44,402 nt of DNA from Legionella steigerwaltii (GTDB lineage Bacteria > Pseudomonadota > Gammaproteobacteria > Legionellales > Legionellaceae). The position numbers and the translations under genes were made by a program. Below, in pieces: positions 1 to 9,680 of this stretch. The stretch is taken from positions 1 to 44,402 of the forward strand of contig NZ_LNYZ01000012.1 in assembly GCF_001468065.1 (NCBI RefSeq), in the 5' to 3' direction. The notes below the pieces were generated by a model. It searched no databases, was not told the DNA's origin, and saw nothing but the letters and a program-made list of their open reading frames with translations. Numbering within the stretch: the first letter of the stretch is position 1; the number at the start of each line of letters is the position of its first letter.

Positions 1-62
1 ACTCATCTCAACAAATTGATTTAGTCAAAAGCGCGTAGAATATCACATAAAATCAATAACTT

Positions 63-224
63 TTAGACGCCAGGGTAATACTGAACAAAAGGTCCATACT
101 TTACTTTCGCCGTTTCAACGGCAATACCTTTATGAGAAAAGAACCACAGAATAACAACAAAAATTACAATTATTACAAGCGAGTACCACAATAATTTTTT
201 CAAATTCAGGTTCATTATCTTCAT
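63..224 (-). pseudogene. Truncated membrane-fusion (HlyD/MFP-type) adaptor, N-terminal fragment
   Basis: The start codon overlaps the TGA of the upstream ABC permease by one base (TGATG), the usual translational coupling in ATPase-permease-adaptor operons. The 53 codons encode a short cytoplasmic N-terminus, one membrane helix (about residues 14-30) and then the sequence VETAKVKYGPFVQYYPGV, which is how many periplasmic adaptors of tripartite exporters begin their first beta-strand. An in-frame TAA follows at once. The 62 bases beyond it look non-coding in all frames. Adaptors are normally 350-420 residues, so I read this as the stump of a deleted or rearranged gene. An alternative is that the rest lies outside the window after a frameshift or insertion. 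Confidence 0.6.
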
Positions 225-2590
225 CAGTCTGCTACCTTTAATACAGAGGTTAAGTTGAGATGACCTGCTTTACGCTGAATAATATAGAAACTAATTAAAC
301 TGGAGAAAAGAATAACCATAACTGCAATAATATAGGTTTCAGGTTCAATAACAAAAGGGATTTTAAACCAATCTGTTTGCATTAATTGCAGTATAGACCA
401 GGACAACAAATATCCAGTAATTAATCCTAAAGGGGTAGAGATTATTATCTCAATCATATGATTTAAAAAAAGTAATGTTGATACTTCTCCCTGAGTAAAT
501 CCTAAAACTTGCAACGTAGTTAACTCTCTAGCTCGTTCTGCCAAGGTAATGCTCGCATTATTATAAACAACGCTAACCGCAATAATGATGGCAAAACTTG
601 CAAGAATAGTGGTAAATACAAGAATATGCTTCGCAAAAGTTTCCTCAAATGTCCTAATAATCGATGTTTTAAAAGTAATAGTGCCTATCTTGGGTATTTC
701 TTTTACCTCTTTATATAAATTTTTGACATATTTTGTGTCTACAGTAATCGCTGCTGAGTTGATTAACCGACCCTCATTTAATAAACGGTTAAGTGCTTCA
801 ATTTCAATATAAGCAAACATTCCTACATAGTCATTTATAATTCCTTGTACTTTCAATTGAGTTTTTGCTTTGTTCCCTTCAAGTAGTTCAATATCAAGTC
901 GATCACCTACAGTCAAATGCAATCGTTCTGCTAACCCCCCACTGATTAACAACGCATGTTTGGGGATGGTCATGCGATTAAGATTTTTGTCTAATAATAC
1001 TTTTAATTTTGCACTTTCAGAGAGGCCAAACAGCGAGGACAGTTCGCTTCGATGTTGATAGGTGAATCGAGCAGGTACAATGCGATAGCCTTCACTATTT
1101 GTGACCCCGATAATTTGATTCAATTCCATTAAAGCTACTTTATTGATGGGATTAACAAAGCTAACTAGAGCATGCTCACGTTGCGCCATTATAAATTGGG
1201 TATTTATGAGATAACGTATGGCATCTTGCCAAAATAATCCCAGTATTACGATGGCCATTGCTAATGCAATACCGACACAGGTCAATATCGTGCGTAAAAA
1301 ATGGCGGAAAATATATCGATATACCATTTTTACGCTACTGGGAAGTCTGGAAAAAAATTTAATTTTTTCAATCCTAGTTGCTCGATACATCATAGGAATT
1401 GGCGGTTTCATCGCTACAGCAGGCATAAGATTTATTACCTGATAAATCGCTCGCAATGCCCCCAAAAGAGCAGCTAAAAAGCAAATTAAGATGCCAATGA
1501 TGGCTGCAAGATATGAAAAAATATAAGGAAACTTTGGGAATATAAAATATTCGGTATATAAATGGGTCATTAAGTTACCAAACCAAGCTCCTAATGACAC
1601 GCCACCAAGTGCTCCAATGAAAATAATAATTAGAATTATTTTAATATAGTGATATGCAACGGCTAAATCACGATAACCTAAGGCTTTTAAAGTTGCTATT
1701 TGCTCGCGCTCTTTACTGATTAAACGTCCTGTAACTAAATTTAATAAAAATGCTGCCACGATTAAGAATACAGGAGGAATATAGGTTGCAATAATTTTTT
1801 GTTGTTTTATTTCATTCGTTACAAACCGATCGGATATCTGATCTTTTCGTGTATAGCTAACAGTCAAACCATAAGAATGAAAAATTCTTTCTAATTGAGT
1901 CATTACAAATTGTTCTGAGGCATTTGGTGCAAGCTTAATGTTAATGTCATTAAATGCATCCTGCATTCCAAACGCGGCACTTAACGCCTTTCGATTCATC
2001 CAAAAAACGCCGAAATGACGATTATCAGGAAGCAAATCTTCCCCACGAATGGCATACACATATTCTGGTGATAAAACAACACCAACAATTTTTAACTTTT
2101 CTCTATATCCATTTAATAGCGCAACAATACTATCACCGGGTTTTAAATTATGACTCTTTGCAAAATTTTCATTGACTAATATTTCATCCTGACGATTGCT
2201 ATCTGGCAGTCTTCCTTGGCGTAAAAATAATTGATTAAGGCCTGATGTATTTCTATCCGATATTGATATAAAACGACCTACCGCAGGTTCTGGCATCCAA
2301 GGTAAGTCAAGAACAACATCTTCTACAACTCGGGTTTCTACTTGGGATACCCCTGAAATTTCTGTTATTCGCTTTTCTAAATAGTTCGGCGCTCGTTCCA
2401 ATGAAGCAAATACATCTGCAAAATGATAATTCGCATAAAACTCCTGTTGTGCATTTTTTAAAGAGACATAGGTATTAACTGATGCGATTAAGACACTAAC
2501 TCCACTGCAAACGACCAATGCGATGGTAATAATTTGGCTTTTTAGTTTTATAACATCACGCCACAATTTTTTGTTTAATGCGGTTACCAT
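224..2590 (-). CDS. ABC exporter permease, FtsX/MacB-like, duplicated FtsX domains
   Basis: 788 residues. There is one N-terminal membrane helix (about 20-42) followed by a large periplasmic MacB-type core domain (about 45-260). Three helices follow (about 270-390), with the FtsX-type loop ERE...LKALGY. Then comes a second helix (about 435-455), a second periplasmic domain and a second three-helix block (about 660-780), with the loop [14 protein letters not shown]. This two-fold FtsX layout is typical of lipoprotein or lipid-type ABC exporters that work with a separate ATPase. The gene overlaps the ATPase gene by 7 bases, and its stop overlaps the start of the adaptor fragment, so all three were one operon. 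Substrate unknown. With the adaptor cut short, the exporter may no longer work as a tripartite pump. Confidence 0.9.
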   Translation of the reverse strand: MVTALNKKLWRDVIKLKSQIITIALVVCSGVSVLIASVNTYVSLKNAQQEFYANYHFADVFASLERAPNYLEKRITEISGVSQVETRVVEDVVLDLPWMPEPAVGRFISISDRNTSGLNQLFLRQGRLPDSNRQDEILVNENFAKSHNLKPGDSIVALLNGYREKLKIVGVVLSPEYVYAIRGEDLLPDNRHFGVFWMNRKALSAAFGMQDAFNDINIKLAPNASEQFVMTQLERIFHSYGLTVSYTRKDQISDRFVTNEIKQQKIIATYIPPVFLIVAAFLLNLVTGRLISKEREQIATLKALGYRDLAVAYHYIKIILIIIFIGALGGVSLGAWFGNLMTHLYTEYFIFPKFPYIFSYLAAIIGILICFLAALLGALRAIYQVINLMPAVAMKPPIPMMYRATRIEKIKFFSRLPSSVKMVYRYIFRHFLRTILTCVGIALAMAIVILGLFWQDAIRYLINTQFIMAQREHALVSFVNPINKVALMELNQIIGVTNSEGYRIVPARFTYQHRSELSSLFGLSESAKLKVLLDKNLNRMTIPKHALLISGGLAERLHLTVGDRLDIELLEGNKAKTQLKVQGIINDYVGMFAYIEIEALNRLLNEGRLINSAAITVDTKYVKNLYKEVKEIPKIGTITFKTSIIRTFEETFAKHILVFTTILASFAIIIAVSVVYNNASITLAERARELTTLQVLGFTQGEVSTLLFLNHMIEIIISTPLGLITGYLLSWSILQLMQTDWFKIPFVIEPETYIIAVMVILFSSLISFYIIQRKAGHLNLTSVLKVAD

Positions 2591-3306
2591 TGCAATTCTT
2601 CTGGTTTTCGTTTGTATTTATTTTTTAATACCTTACTTATTGAACCATCTGCTATATGAATTACTCGATCGGCCATCTCGCTAATCACTATATTATGGGT
2701 AATAATGACTACAGTGGTATTCAGCTTTTTGTTCGCTAAAGCAAGTGTTCCTAAAACAATTTTACCGGTTTCACAATCAAGTGCTCCTGTAGGTTCATCA
2801 CATAAAAGAACATCTGGATTCTTAGCGATAGCCCGAGCTATTGCAACGCGCTGTTGTTCTCCCCCAGATAATTGCGACGGAAAATGATTCATGCGGTTTT
2901 CTAAACCAAGTAATTTAATTGCATCCTCAGGACGCATTGGATTATCTGCAATTTCGGTAACAATAGAGACATTCTCTAAAGCAGTAAGGTTGGAAATCAG
3001 ATTATAAAATTGAAAAACAAATCCTATATGCTCGCGTCGATAGCGGGTTAAATCATGTTGACTCGATGCAGTAATCATATGATCTTTATAAATTACTTCA
3101 CCTGATGAAGGCACATCCAATCCGCCTATGATATTTAAGAGTGTAGACTTACCACTTCCAGATGGCCCTAAAAATACAACGAGTTCTCCTTGATATAAGT
3201 CGAGACTAACGCAGCGCAAAGCATGAATTACCACTTCGCCCATTAAATATGTTTTAGTCAAATTTCGAATAATAAATGCTGGAATTTGTGGCATTACAAA
3301 ATCCAT
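2584..3306 (-). CDS. ABC transporter ATPase, LolD/MacB-type
   Basis: 240 residues with all ABC motifs: Walker [10 protein letters not shown] (about 48-56), Q-loop in FVFQFYN, signature [14 protein letters not shown], Walker [13 protein letters not shown], and H-loop ITHN. The sequence is closest in style to the LolD/MacB/FtsE group that partners FtsX-type permeases. It is first in the operon and overlaps the permease start by 7 bases. The first ATG is used here; a second ATG four codons on (MPQIPAF) is a possible start, and neither has a strong Shine-Dalgarno. It powers export by the adjoining permease from the cytoplasmic face of the inner membrane. Confidence 0.93.
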   Translation of the reverse strand: MDFVMPQIPAFIIRNLTKTYLMGEVVIHALRCVSLDLYQGELVVFLGPSGSGKSTLLNIIGGLDVPSSGEVIYKDHMITASSQHDLTRYRREHIGFVFQFYNLISNLTALENVSIVTEIADNPMRPEDAIKLLGLENRMNHFPSQLSGGEQQRVAIARAIAKNPDVLLCDEPTGALDCETGKIVLGTLALANKKLNTTVVIITHNIVISEMADRVIHIADGSISKVLKNKYKRKPEELQW

Positions 3307-3491
3307 TTATAAATTAATATGCTTTCTTCGCGATTATTAAATAATAATGCAATTCGGCAGTATTAGGGGTTTATTGAGTTTATTAAAATTTATTCTATTA
3401 TAAAAATAAACTTATTTACATTTTCTTATGCGCTGACATTCTGAGAAAACTCTTTCGGGAATGACCCGATATTAAAGATTGGAGAACAAGC

Positions 3492-4790
3492 ATGGACGCA
3501 TCCAAATTCTGTAAGCATTGTGGAGCTAATTTAACGCCAGATGCTCAGTTTTGCAGTAAATGTGGTGCACAAATAGAAACAAACTCTTCTTTTCCTCAGA
3601 TGCAGAAGTCATATTCCATCCCAGAAAATCAGCAAAAATCACCAGTTGTTGTTCTTATTTTAGGATTATTTTTAGGCGTTTTAGGGATTCACCGAATTTA
3701 TGTAGGAAAAATATATACCGGCTTATTAATGTTCATTACCGCAGGAGGGTTTGGTATTTGGTATTTAGTCGATTTAATCCTTTTAGTTACTAATAAATTT
3801 GAAGATAAAAACGGCAACTTGATTCAACTAACCCAAAATCCATCCTCATTTAAAAAAGCACTAATGGTGATTGGAGCAATTTTTGCCTGGTTGCTACTCT
3901 ATGTGGGTTCGGTATTTATAATCATATTTCTCCTGATAAGTAGCCTAACTTACCCCATTAATCATCAACTCAGTGCATTAAAGACTGGCGATATTGAAAA
4001 AGCATATTCCTATACGTCGAAAGATTTCCAGAAAACCACCTCTCTTTCTGATTTTAAAAAATTTATAAATCAGTATCCTTCATTAAAAAATAATAAGAGT
4101 GCATTTTTTAACGAGCGAATCATTGAAAATAATATAGGCCTTGTGAAAGGAACCCTGACTGCAACAGATGGAGCAAAAACGCCAATTGAATATCGTTTAA
4201 TATGGGAAGATGGAGCATGGAAAATTTTAAATATTAAGGTACGTTATACGGGAGCAGGAATCAATATAAGTTATAACACCTTCGCTTTGTTAAACGATCC
4301 GACCCCTCAGGGTTCAGCATGGATCGATTTTGATAATAAAGGAAATAAATACTCTCTTAAATATCCGAGCAACTGGGAATCTATTAAATCAGGAAAAGGA
4401 ACTGTTCTCTTTAGAGGGAAAAATGGTACTAATTCTTTTCATACAACGATTACTATCCAAACTCTTTTGACAAAAAAAAATAAGGGGCGATACTCAACCA
4501 TTCAGGAAGTAAAAGATGATTTAAAATCACAAATTTTTGCAAATACCACCGAACCTAAATTATTAGCTCAAGGGGAGATGGAGTTACCTCAAAATCCCAA
4601 GAGATTTCATGGAGAATATTTAATATTTACTTACAAATATAAAGATAAAGAATATAAGCAAATGTATATAATCATTTCAAGAGACGATGGATTAGCTTTT
4701 TATACTTGGAGCTATTCATCACTAATAAAACAATATGATGCAGATCTCCCTACTGCTAAGGGCATGTATGAGTCATGGACTATTTATTGA
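3492..4790 (+). CDS. Zinc-ribbon/TM2-domain membrane protein with periplasmic C-terminal domains
   Basis: 432 residues in distinct modules. A zinc ribbon lies at about 7-26, with two CxxC pairs (FCKHCGAN...FCSKCGAQ). A TM2 domain follows (about 52-105): a short helix, the GIHRIYVGK turn, then a second helix and a D-rich end. A third membrane helix is at about 125-150. Then comes a soluble domain with the pattern ALKTGDIEKAY...W..GAWKI (about 160-255), like DUF4864-type small folds. A final beta-rich domain (SLKYPSNW...) resembles PsbP/DcrB folds. The start has GGAG 8 bases upstream. The first 50 residues should face the cytoplasm. No partner gene is obvious; function unknown. Confidence 0.8.
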   Translation: MDASKFCKHCGANLTPDAQFCSKCGAQIETNSSFPQMQKSYSIPENQQKSPVVVLILGLFLGVLGIHRIYVGKIYTGLLMFITAGGFGIWYLVDLILLVTNKFEDKNGNLIQLTQNPSSFKKALMVIGAIFAWLLLYVGSVFIIIFLLISSLTYPINHQLSALKTGDIEKAYSYTSKDFQKTTSLSDFKKFINQYPSLKNNKSAFFNERIIENNIGLVKGTLTATDGAKTPIEYRLIWEDGAWKILNIKVRYTGAGINISYNTFALLNDPTPQGSAWIDFDNKGNKYSLKYPSNWESIKSGKGTVLFRGKNGTNSFHTTITIQTLLTKKNKGRYSTIQEVKDDLKSQIFANTTEPKLLAQGEMELPQNPKRFHGEYLIFTYKYKDKEYKQMYIIISRDDGLAFYTWSYSSLIKQYDADLPTAKGMYESWTIY

Positions 4791-4852
4791 GTCATCGCCC
4801 ATTGTTTTATCATGCATGTGAATAAAGTACTAACGCTGGGACTATAAACAGA

Positions 4853-4871
4853 TTGGGCTGATAAAGCCCAA
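4853..4871. repeat. Intergenic hairpin repeat, copy A
   Basis: TTGGGCT, a five-base loop, then AGCCCAA, giving a perfect 7-bp stem. It is followed by CATGTTACTTGC, which resembles the sequence after the hairpins at 34365 and 37466. No T-run follows, so it is not a classical terminator. It lies between the TM2 gene and the next gene. Confidence 0.5.
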
Positions 4872-4948
4872 CATGTTACTTGCTCAATTGTCAGTAATGA
4901 GCATAGTATATGATGCGTTTGAGTATTTTATTTATAAAAGGAATTTTG

Positions 4949-6427
4949 ATGCCATATCCAAAAATTGATTTCTTAGAGCAAGCATGGAACGCATTTGAAA
5001 TAGTTCTAAAATCACATATAGATCCTTCTGAATATCGTTTATCTGAAATTCAAAAATTAATGACAGCAGATTCTGTTGGTGATTTAAGTGGCCATGCCAT
5101 TTATACACATACAGAGTATGTACATCGATTAACCTTGCGACTATTAAATTTACTAGAAACCCGAAAAAATGATGAAGCGATAACAAATCTATGCCAATTA
5201 TGGACGACCTTGTTAAAAAGTAGAAATCAGCATCCTCTTAAAATCATGCATCATAAACGATTAGATGGGGAATGCACGTTCAATTTCTCATTACAATTGA
5301 TGGAAGGTAAGCCATACGGATTCAAAGAGATTCAGGTTTTGGATCCAAATAATACTGACGAATTCGATAAAGCAGTCCATACAATTAAGCAGTTGGATTG
5401 TTTAGCACATGGGGTAAATTTTGGTGATTTACCCATTGTAGGAGATACAGTTCTGTCTTCCTCACTAAGTTATAAAGATACTATTTGTTTTATTGCAAAG
5501 GATGTTAATGATCAGATTATCGGTTATTCCTGGGGGATAATGTTAAGAGATATCCCTGCTGGTGAACAAGATAAAGCTAACGTTTTTTGGGTAATGAATT
5601 TAGCCAAGCATCCAGACTTTTATGATCCACATGTTAAAGTTGGGACAAAATTGAGACAATATATAGCAGATATGATGCGCGAAAAACCCGACTGTCATTT
5701 CCTGGGCTATCAACATATTTTAAATCATAAGTTTCATTTAGAAATAGTCGATGGACTAGCTGCTAAGTATGAGAAAATTAATCTTGGGCAGGATCAATAT
5801 GATGCGAAATCTAAAATTCAGCATGATTCTTTGATTAACAACTGTCGTGTGCATTTAATTCGATCGAATAATAATCAACTTCCATTTCCCAAACATAAAG
5901 ACGTTAAGTCAGCTGTATTTAGTGCTCTTTGGAATGCCGCTCATTCTGTTAAAGATTTTATATTGGGCGGCATGTTTTTTTATGCTCGTTGTTATTATCA
6001 GCAATGGACACATTTCATTTCAGATCAGCCAGTGGAGCAGAGAATTGAAGAGTCAGTGTCCCAAGAGCAACAAATTTGCGATTTGAATATCTTAAAAAAA
6101 ATTATATTAAATGAGGAATGGAATCGGCAAGGCACAACATCGTTTTTTGATAGTTGTATACCGAAAACCATGCAAAAGTTACAACAATTAATTACGGAAG
6201 ATGGGAACAATTATTCTATTTTGCAAAAATGTGTGGCAAATAGCGGCTGGGCTTTATTTCGAAGTAAATTGACTTCATATTTTTATTTTGCAATCACCCA
6301 AAGTTCTAATCCCACTGCAGCAGTAAACATGTTGAGAGACAGCCAAATCGCCCCCAAAAAATGGATTGAATTAATTAGTAAAGAGCGACAGGCTTATTAT
6401 CAATCCCCCAGCATGTCAATGTCATAA
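4949..6427 (+). CDS. Hypothetical protein with a possible GNAT-like core
   Basis: 492 residues from the ATG at 4949, chosen because AAAGGA sits 6 bases upstream; an earlier in-frame ATG at 4910 lacks a ribosome site. The first 150 residues are mostly helical. The middle part (about 175-260) reads like an acetyltransferase fold: a strand with IGYSWG, then a strand VFWVMNLAKHPDFY, then KVGTKLRQYIADMM, where an acyl-CoA pyrophosphate loop would sit. The last 170 residues are helical with no known motif. No signal peptide. I do not recognise a named family. Size, soluble character and setting suit a host-directed effector, but that is inference. Confidence 0.72.
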   Translation: MPYPKIDFLEQAWNAFEIVLKSHIDPSEYRLSEIQKLMTADSVGDLSGHAIYTHTEYVHRLTLRLLNLLETRKNDEAITNLCQLWTTLLKSRNQHPLKIMHHKRLDGECTFNFSLQLMEGKPYGFKEIQVLDPNNTDEFDKAVHTIKQLDCLAHGVNFGDLPIVGDTVLSSSLSYKDTICFIAKDVNDQIIGYSWGIMLRDIPAGEQDKANVFWVMNLAKHPDFYDPHVKVGTKLRQYIADMMREKPDCHFLGYQHILNHKFHLEIVDGLAAKYEKINLGQDQYDAKSKIQHDSLINNCRVHLIRSNNNQLPFPKHKDVKSAVFSALWNAAHSVKDFILGGMFFYARCYYQQWTHFISDQPVEQRIEESVSQEQQICDLNILKKIILNEEWNRQGTTSFFDSCIPKTMQKLQQLITEDGNNYSILQKCVANSGWALFRSKLTSYFYFAITQSSNPTAAVNMLRDSQIAPKKWIELISKERQAYYQSPSMSMS

Positions 6428-6485
6428 GCAGATATTATCGAGAATAAAAGATCTGATGTAACCGTTTACAGATTTACTCATCGAT

Positions 6486-6875
6486 TTATTCTGTTATAGT
6501 GCTTCGACGTGGCGTTAAAACAGCCAATACAATCGCGATAATAAATAAAGCGGGAACATCACCATATAAATGGGCGAAATGTTGTGGATAGTATAATGCT
6601 TGGATGCACATGATGCCCCCATGAACTATACTTGACCAAACAGTAAACCAAATTAAGCTCAAATGTTGAATTGGATTTTTTGCTGCCAAGAGCAAAAAAA
6701 CACCTAATGTTACATAAATACCCAATATCATTTGCAAATAGAGGTTTTGTCCAACTAAGTGCCAAGCCCAGCCTGAAGGCCATAAAACAGTCAATGGATA
6801 TATAGCAAAGATAAAAATCAGTCCAACAATAATCAAAACAACCCGAAGCAATTTGTAATTGTTTATAGTATCCAT
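6486..6875 (-). CDS. Small four-helix membrane protein (DUF6632-like)
   Basis: 129 residues with four predicted membrane helices at about 9-28, 45-64, 70-92 and 105-122. Conserved-looking features are the WPSGWAWH turn after the first helix, the HGG in helix three and the GDVPAL motif before helix four. These fit the small membrane family I know as DUF6632. GGAG lies 8 bases before the ATG. It converges with the gene ending at 6427, with only 58 bases between. Function unknown. Confidence 0.75.
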   Translation of the reverse strand: MDTINNYKLLRVVLIIVGLIFIFAIYPLTVLWPSGWAWHLVGQNLYLQMILGIYVTLGVFLLLAAKNPIQHLSLIWFTVWSSIVHGGIMCIQALYYPQHFAHLYGDVPALFIIAIVLAVLTPRRSTITE

Positions 6876-7126
6876 GATTAAACTCCAGCTGAAATGTGTT
6901 ATATCCTTTTTTAATTATAGCTTATGATCCATATGAAATAATTGACCTTTTCCGAGCTTACCATTGTTAATGGCCTTATGAGCAGACTCATTAGTAAATC
7001 ACATCAACTTGAACTAAAATTAACCTAATGAACGTTTCAGAAAGCATGTCAGCATGTTTTTTTACACTTCCACGCGTAGGTAAATCACTGCTCACGTTCG
7101 TTTAAAACACGGAAAGGAGAACGAAA

Positions 7127-7819
7127 ATGAAAATATTGATGGTATTAACCTCCCACGATCAATTGGGCAATACTGGGCGCAAGACAGGTTTCTGGCTTGA
7201 GGAATTCGCTGCACCCTATTTTGTTTTCGCCGATGCAGGTGTTGAACTGACATTGGCCTCGCCGAAGGGTGGACAGCCTCCGGTCGATCCGAAGAGCGAT
7301 TTGCCAGAAAATCAGACTCCTGCTATGGAGCGATTTAAGAAGGACGATAAGGCGAAAAAAGCACTTTCCCAGACAGCCAAGCTTGCCGACATGAACGCGG
7401 AAGATTTCGACACGATATTTTATGTTGGTGGTCATGGCCCTCTGTGGGATCTTGCCGAAAGTTCCGTTTCAATCAACTTGATAGAGTCCTTTTACAATTC
7501 AGGTAAACCGGTTGCTTTGGTATGTCATTCACCCGGCGTACTTCATCGGGTGACCTACAAAGGCGCACCTATTGTGAAGGGCAAACGTGTGACTGGTTTT
7601 TCCAACAGTGAAGAGGAAGAAGTAAATCTTACAAAGGTGGTGCCCTTCCTCGTTGAAGATGAGCTCAAGCGACTGGGAGGACACTTTGAAAAAGCCCCCA
7701 ATTGGCAGAGTTTTGTAATCACGGATGGTCGTCTCATTACTGGTCAGAATCCCGCATCTTCTACTGCAGCGGCTCAAGCGCTTCTAAAGCTACTCTCACA
7801 GAACAAGAAAGCGGCTTAG
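7127..7819 (+). CDS. DJ-1/PfpI-family class I glutamine amidotransferase-like hydrolase (Hsp31/glyoxalase III-like)
   Basis: 230 residues, the family's usual length. The nucleophile elbow is ALVCHSPGV, with the catalytic Cys at about residue 136 and the partner His next to it. Upstream is the oxyanion-side loop YVGGHGPLWDL (about 102-112). The N-terminus KILMVLTSHDQLG...TGFWLEEFAAPYFVF is characteristic of the Hsp31/YDR533C-type branch, whose members have glutathione-independent glyoxalase III and/or chaperone activity. A strong Shine-Dalgarno (AAAGGAG) precedes the start. Base composition is clearly more GC-rich than neighbours, and a strong terminator follows, suggesting a recently acquired single-gene unit. 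Likely role: detoxifying methylglyoxal or protein glycation damage. Confidence 0.9.
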   Translation: MKILMVLTSHDQLGNTGRKTGFWLEEFAAPYFVFADAGVELTLASPKGGQPPVDPKSDLPENQTPAMERFKKDDKAKKALSQTAKLADMNAEDFDTIFYVGGHGPLWDLAESSVSINLIESFYNSGKPVALVCHSPGVLHRVTYKGAPIVKGKRVTGFSNSEEEEVNLTKVVPFLVEDELKRLGGHFEKAPNWQSFVITDGRLITGQNPASSTAAAQALLKLLSQNKKAA

Positions 7820-7850
7820 GTATAAGCGTCTCCATTCTTCGGACCTGCAT

Positions 7851-7885
7851 GAAGCAACCCGTGCAAGCACTTGCTTCTTTTTATT
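7851..7885 (+). terminator. Rho-independent terminator after the DJ-1-like gene
   Basis: Two-part stem: GAAGCAA/TTGCTTC with an inner GTGC-AA-GCAC hairpin and a 3-base CCC bulge, followed directly by TTTTTATT. It starts 32 bases after the stop codon at 7819. Confidence 0.85.
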
Positions 7886-8000
7886 CTAGCCTTCGACGTC
7901 TCGTGGCTCATCCACAGTGGCGTCGACAAAAATGTGAAACAATTGCAAACTCCCAGTTGCTCTCAATTCTAAAGCTAAATAGCAAATAATAGACTGATCA

Positions 8001-9359
8001 TTAACTATTTTTCCCCATCAATTGGGCTTCAGCTTGATCTTGCTTGTTTAAAGGACTTATGTCGTTTTCCGTTAAGTATTTTTTCACTTCTGGCAAGTTT
8101 TCTGCCCATTCCAGATAATTTTTCAGGCTAGTGTAACGGTCTCGAACGGCACCAAAAAAATGATGACCAGCCTTAGGTTCCGCTGGTCTACGTAAGTCAG
8201 CTATCCGTACATCTGAAGCAAGTAAATTTTTACTATGCAGGAAACGAATCAATTTATAAAAAGATAAGGAAGTAGGTTTATAATGTCCACTACTATTATC
8301 AATAGCGGTTATTTTTCCTTGTTCTACTAACCACATCCCAGCGCATCTTACTTTTTTTCCTGAAGTCATGGTGGAGTGATGATATTTTCCAGCTTCATGA
8401 ACATGTGTATAGAAATGATTCTTATCTTTTGCATCCCAGATAAATGCGGTTGCACCTTGCGGACAACCTATTTTAAGGACAAAATCATCCAGCTCGTTTG
8501 TATTTAATTCAAGTAAATCCTTAGAATTTGCTTTTTGACCCATTAATTTGGCATCGCCATCTTTCTTTGTAATTCTTACCGATACAGTATCTGGTGAATC
8601 ATAGTAAACAGGACCCATTTTAGTTTTATAAGAGCCAATCCAATTTTCGCTAATATCTCTGGTTGTTGTACTAATCGGGTGTTTTTCCAACCATAAGAAA
8701 AAAGGAACTTTAGTTTTGCTCTCAACCCATTGATAAAAAGCTCTATTCATTGGGTATTCAGCGGTGTTGCGTTTCGTTGCTAAGTCATCAAGCATAAATT
8801 CAATAGGACGATGAGCAGGATCTTCTCTTTCTAATAAAGTGCCACTGCTTAAAGAGAAAAATCTTTTTTTACCATGGCTTCTTTCTCGAACATGAAGCGT
8901 ATGAAGTAGCGATTTTTTATTGACATATTTGCGCTCTGCATTCTGATAATATTCAGCCAGCTTATCTAAATAATTTATTTTCTTGCTCGCTCTTTTTTGT
9001 AAGCCTTGAACCCATGGATCGATAGATCCTGTAAGACTTGTATCTTTTCGCGCTTTTTTTGGAGCGACTTGCCAAGGTCCAAATGAAATTGGAGACTCGG
9101 GTGTTTTTTCTTGTTCTTTAGATATGAATTGATTGCCTAAATAGTCTTTATACTCTTGGGCAGCCTTTACAATTTGCGCCAATTTTTCCTGTCGTTTAGG
9201 AATTTTTTTCAGGCTCGTTTTTGAAATGTTATGATATTCCTCTAATAAATTGGATAATTTATCAATTATTTTTTTGGCCTTAGGATCATCATGTTGCTTA
9301 CAATTTTTTAAAATAGTACGCCAATCTTTAAGAGAATAAGCATCTTGCCACATAGCCAT
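8001..9359 (-). CDS. Effector-like protein with C-terminal SGHYxP motif domain
   Basis: 452 residues from the ATG at 9359, chosen because AAGGTG lies 8 bases upstream; the reading frame extends to a TTG at 9389 without a ribosome site. Residues 1-150 are Lys-rich and helical, with a coiled-coil-like stretch. The C-terminal third carries FIWDAKDKNHFYTHVHEAGKY, then CAGMWLVEQGKITAIDN, SSGHYKP and a helix SFYKLIRFLHSKNLL. I associate this strand-strand-SGHYxP-helix arrangement with a domain seen in secreted toxins and effectors of several proteobacteria, but I cannot assign an activity. There is no signal peptide or membrane helix, and the C-terminus is polar. A Dot/Icm effector is a reasonable guess. 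Confidence 0.72.
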   Translation of the reverse strand: MAMWQDAYSLKDWRTILKNCKQHDDPKAKKIIDKLSNLLEEYHNISKTSLKKIPKRQEKLAQIVKAAQEYKDYLGNQFISKEQEKTPESPISFGPWQVAPKKARKDTSLTGSIDPWVQGLQKRASKKINYLDKLAEYYQNAERKYVNKKSLLHTLHVRERSHGKKRFFSLSSGTLLEREDPAHRPIEFMLDDLATKRNTAEYPMNRAFYQWVESKTKVPFFLWLEKHPISTTTRDISENWIGSYKTKMGPVYYDSPDTVSVRITKKDGDAKLMGQKANSKDLLELNTNELDDFVLKIGCPQGATAFIWDAKDKNHFYTHVHEAGKYHHSTMTSGKKVRCAGMWLVEQGKITAIDNSSGHYKPTSLSFYKLIRFLHSKNLLASDVRIADLRRPAEPKAGHHFFGAVRDRYTSLKNYLEWAENLPEVKKYLTENDISPLNKQDQAEAQLMGKNS

Positions 9360-9680
9360 AACATCAACACCTTGCCAAATACAAGCCAATTAGTATAATT
9401 ATATACCTAAATGGCTTAAATTAAACTTAAGTACTGTGCAGAATATGCTGAACTATCGAAAAGAGCGTTTTAATGACAATTTTATACGTGCGAAATAATG
9501 ATTCCGATTTAGTTACCCTAAACCTCAGTGATTAGGAGCTAGTGAAGAAAATTTATTTGAATTAACACGATTGGGCTACACGAAGTACAGCCCAGCAAAA
9601 GAATTGGATCACGCTATAGATTATGTGATTAGTATTGTTCTCCTCCTGAAAATAAATTGAATAAATTGACACTTTAATGG
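9360..9680. other. Intergenic stretch with a hairpin and no gene found
   Basis: 321 bases between two minus-strand genes. It holds the hairpin TGGGCT (9572-9577) / AGCCCA (9588-9593), related in its stem to the hairpins near 4853 and 17984. No reading frame with a ribosome site, no RNA gene and no T-run terminator were seen. The part next to 9359 should contain the promoter of the minus-strand gene. Confidence 0.5.

Noticed and set aside
3452..3467. TCGGG-AATGA-CCCGA hairpin before the TM2 gene
   Set aside because: A 5-bp stem without a T-run or any recognised riboswitch features; likely chance.
7702..7989. 95-codon plus-strand frame after the DJ-1-like gene
   Set aside because: It overlaps the end of that gene in another frame and runs across the terminator at 7851.
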